From Cytobacillus sp. NCCP-133 (lineage in GTDB: Bacteria; Bacillota; Bacilli; Bacillales; Cytobacillaceae), in contig NZ_BRVM01000016.1 of NCBI RefSeq assembly GCF_026011715.1, positions 17,935-81,934 of the forward strand: a DNA stretch of 64,000 nucleotides, read 5' to 3'. The position numbers were made by a program, and so were the translations under genes. This document shows, piece by piece, positions 62,363-64,000 of the stretch. The notes under the pieces were generated by a model. The model was not told the origin of the DNA. It searched no databases and saw only the letters and a program-made list of their open reading frames with translations. Every line of letters starts with the position of its first letter. Position 1 is the stretch's first letter.

Positions 62363-62390
62363 AAAACACTCACAATTTTCAGAGTGTTTT
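62363..62390 (-). terminator. Terminator after the chimeric transposase/hydrolase frame
   Basis: AAAACACTC/GAGTGTTTT stem, T-rich on the minus strand. Confidence 0.8.
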
Positions 62391-62800
62391 CTTCGTATCA
62401 TTTGTCATAATTTCATAGAATGTCTTGATAAATAATGAATAATTAAATTGTACAGCAATCTTGTGGGTTTTATATTTTTTCTTGTTTTTAAGCGGAATAT
62501 TCCTGAAGTCACCAATGCTCTGTCCAAAAGCCTCTCCTCGATTAACGATTATTTTTAGAGGCACTTCTTTATACCTGATTTCAGCTTGATCCATTATAGC
62601 CCAAAATGTGAGTAAGTCATGCAAGGGGCTACCGCTAATTCCAGGATATGTTTTCTTGTAGAACTCATAATAGTAATCAACCATGGGTTTTACGATAAGA
62701 CCTATTTTATTTTGTGAAGATTGATAATAAGCATCGAGTGCATCAATAACAGCGGGAGTAACAATTGCCGACATCGTGACATCCAGGGGTATGATGGTCG
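62379..62800 (-). pseudogene. Inosine-uridine nucleoside hydrolase, C-terminal remnant joined to IstA
   Basis: The last 135-140 codons of the open frame read as the C-terminal part of an inosine/uridine-preferring nucleoside hydrolase: IPLDVTMSAIVTPAVIDAL, SPLHDLLTFW (the conserved His-Asp of the active site) and VPLKIIVNRGEAFGQSIGDF. The N-terminal metal-binding DTDxxxDD part is missing and replaced, in frame, by an IS21 transposase fragment. The protein is unlikely to be an active hydrolase. Confidence 0.8.
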
Positions 62801-63789
62801 CAATCCGCCAGCTTGCGATTTCGTATGTTGAAGCAGGCAACGGTGTTAAAGCGAAGTGTTCTTCTTCTTTAAATGCCGTATGTCTGCTTCCCTGCTTTTT
62901 TTGGAATGGTTTGTGATTAAATTCTTTCAACTTTTCCAGAACCGCATTATTTAACTCTATTAAACTGAAAAACTCTTGATTTCGAAGAGAAGCAATAATC
63001 CACGTTGAAATGTGACCTACAGTGCTCTCAGCACTTGCCTTATCCTTTAGGTGACGTACACGTGCTGGCACAATTGTAGTCTGGTAGTGCTCGGCCATCC
63101 CCTGATAGCCTGTATGGATGACAGGTTCATACTTAGAAGCTTTTATAACACCGGTTTTAAGGTTGTCAGGAACAATGACTCTAGGAACTCCTCCGTAAAA
63201 TTTAAATGCGTGAATATGAGCTGTAATCCACGATTCTGCGTTCATCGGCAAAAAGCCTTCTACATAGGCGTACTGACTGCACGGAAGGGCAGAAACAAAG
63301 ATATACACTGGAATCTCTTCACCTGTAAGTTGGTCTTTTATAGACATCGTTTGTCCTGCCCAATCCACCTCAAGAAGCTCTCCAGGCTTACGCTTGATTC
63401 TCATTGTGGCTTTCGTTTTCCTAGCATAGTCGTGATAGAATCTGCAAAACTGTCTATAACTATATGGAATCTCCTCATTTGACCGGCAGCTGAGAGAATA
63501 TTCCTCCCATAGTAGCGTTAAATTGACCCCCGGCTTCGCTAGTTCTCTATGAATGTAGTCACAATCTGGCTTTCTTCTAAAATCCGATGAAGTGAGCTTC
63601 TCGGGAAATAGTAGGTCTTGTAAAGCTTGATCAGCCATGTTTTCTTCTAATGGCCAATCTACGTTACGTTCTTCAGCTCTTTTTAACAACCTCCCTTATT
63701 GTAGTTCTAGAATTTGAGGTACTTGAGGCAATGCCCCGTTGACTAATTCCCTGGGCGTGAAGCCTCAAGATTTCCCGGTATTTGATCAC
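62796..63789 (-). mobile_element. istA: IS21-family transposase IstA remnant (frameshifted, 3' truncated)
   Basis: From a GTG 63787-63789 (GGAGG 7 nt upstream) the product starts MIKYREILRLHAQGISQRGI and contains the HTH of IstA. It stops after REVVKKS because of one extra A in an A5 run near 63695. In the next frame (from about 63689) it continues with KRAEERN and the DDE core: Asp109 in LEVDWAGQ, Asp175 in VPDNLKTG and Glu221 in KASAESTVG. About residue 298 the homology stops and the nucleoside hydrolase begins. istB and the right end are missing. The left terminal region probably lies within 63790-63930. Confidence 0.85.
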
Positions 63790-63930
63790 GAAAAAACCTC
63801 CTAAATAATTGATGCGCACCAGCAGGTGCATCTCAATTATATAGAAGGGTGGTCCTGCACATGGCAGAGGTGGAACAATAACTTGTCAGGAGTGGGCCAA
63901 AAACATGGCAAGCGTGGTATAAATCAATGG
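63790..63930. other. IS21 left-end noncoding region
   Basis: About 140 bp between the istA start and the next element: no gene, several short inverted pieces such as GCGCACCAGCAGGTGCAT, and a promoter-like run for istA. The terminal inverted repeat could not be defined without a reference copy. Confidence 0.4.
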
Positions 63931-63933
63931 CAA

Positions 63934-63978
63934 TCCTCCTTGGCGAGAATTAGGATAAATAATTTTTGCTAAGGAGGA
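63934..63978. repeat. Inverted repeat covering the SD of the next gene
   Basis: TCCTCCTTGGC (63934-63944) and GCTAAGGAGGA (63968-63978) pair with one mismatch around a 23-nt loop. The right arm contains the SD of the gene beginning at 63986, so pairing in the RNA would hide the ribosome-binding site. Confidence 0.45.
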
Positions 63979-63985
63979 TTTTGAC

Positions 63986-64000
63986 GTGAAATTACCAAAG
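63986..64000 (+). CDS. Start of an unidentified gene (runs off the window)
   Basis: GTG at 63986 is 8 nt after AAGGAGG and encodes MKLPK before the window ends. Too short to identify. The perfect SD makes a real start likely. Confidence 0.45.

Overview
The window looks like chromosome from a low-GC, endospore-forming member of the Bacillaceae. The evidence is strong Shine-Dalgarno (SD) sequences with many TTG/GTG starts, intrinsic terminators after most units, and many genes with Bacillus subtilis counterparts. Sporulation-linked genes include spo0M, a yjcZ-type protein, gerT/Hsp20-like coat proteins, a CtpB-like protease and the yod/kam cluster. Two stretches follow B. subtilis gene order closely: vanY(yodJ)-deoD-yodL-spo0M-yozD-yodN-yozE-yokU-kamA plus yodP-T (35.6-51.5 kb), and ypqE-msrB-msrA ... 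ypmS-ypmR-ypmQ (56.1-62.2 kb). No tRNA, rRNA, CRISPR array or prophage was seen.

Layout. 1-2.7 kb: divergent ku and ligD (non-homologous end joining). 2.7-5.3 kb: dapF and an NCS2 purine permease with a long structured leader. 5.6-9.5 kb: riboflavin operon ribD-ribE-ribBA-ribH behind a clear FMN riboswitch with its own terminator. 9.5-13.6 kb: EcsC-like protein, ResA-like thioredoxin, a frameshifted two-TM protein, a WYL regulator and a DUF4870 protein. 13.6-17.7 kb: a GC-rich intergenic repeat, then uppP-dedA (undecaprenyl-phosphate recycling), an amidohydrolase and a GNAT acetyltransferase preceded by an unexplained RNA leader with a tRNA-like T-arm. 18-24 kb: MscS channel, MATE exporter, SDR, two alpha-crystallin-type proteins and a CAP-domain protein. 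24.3-28 kb: a four-gene signalling operon (propeller lipoprotein, response regulator, kinase, YtkA-like lipoprotein). 28-35.7 kb: short proteins, a CobW-type GTPase, a methyltransferase, a lipoprotein-type LCP protein, an S41 protease and copZ.

42.6-51.5 kb holds the most interesting metabolic unit. It encodes lysine 2,3-aminomutase (kamA), beta-lysine acetyltransferase (yodP), a deacylase (yodQ), CoA-transferase subunits (yodR/yodS) and an aminotransferase (yodT). A sigma-54 enhancer-binding protein gene sits inside the cluster, and a near-perfect -24/-12 promoter lies in front of kamA. This suggests inducible lysine/beta-lysine catabolism, in contrast to the sigma-E sporulation operon of B. 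subtilis.

51.7-62.3 kb: an S66 carboxypeptidase, a FAD oxidoreductase, yjcZ, an SGNH hydrolase, EIIA-Glc, msrBA, an rsgA paralogue broken by two frameshifts, a DUF4397 protein and ypmS-R-Q. The right end is an IS21 istA remnant, itself frameshifted, joined in frame to the C-terminal part of an inosine-uridine nucleoside hydrolase. In all four frameshifts the frame is restored by removing one base from a homopolymer run, so either recent decay or a systematic base-calling bias has to be considered.
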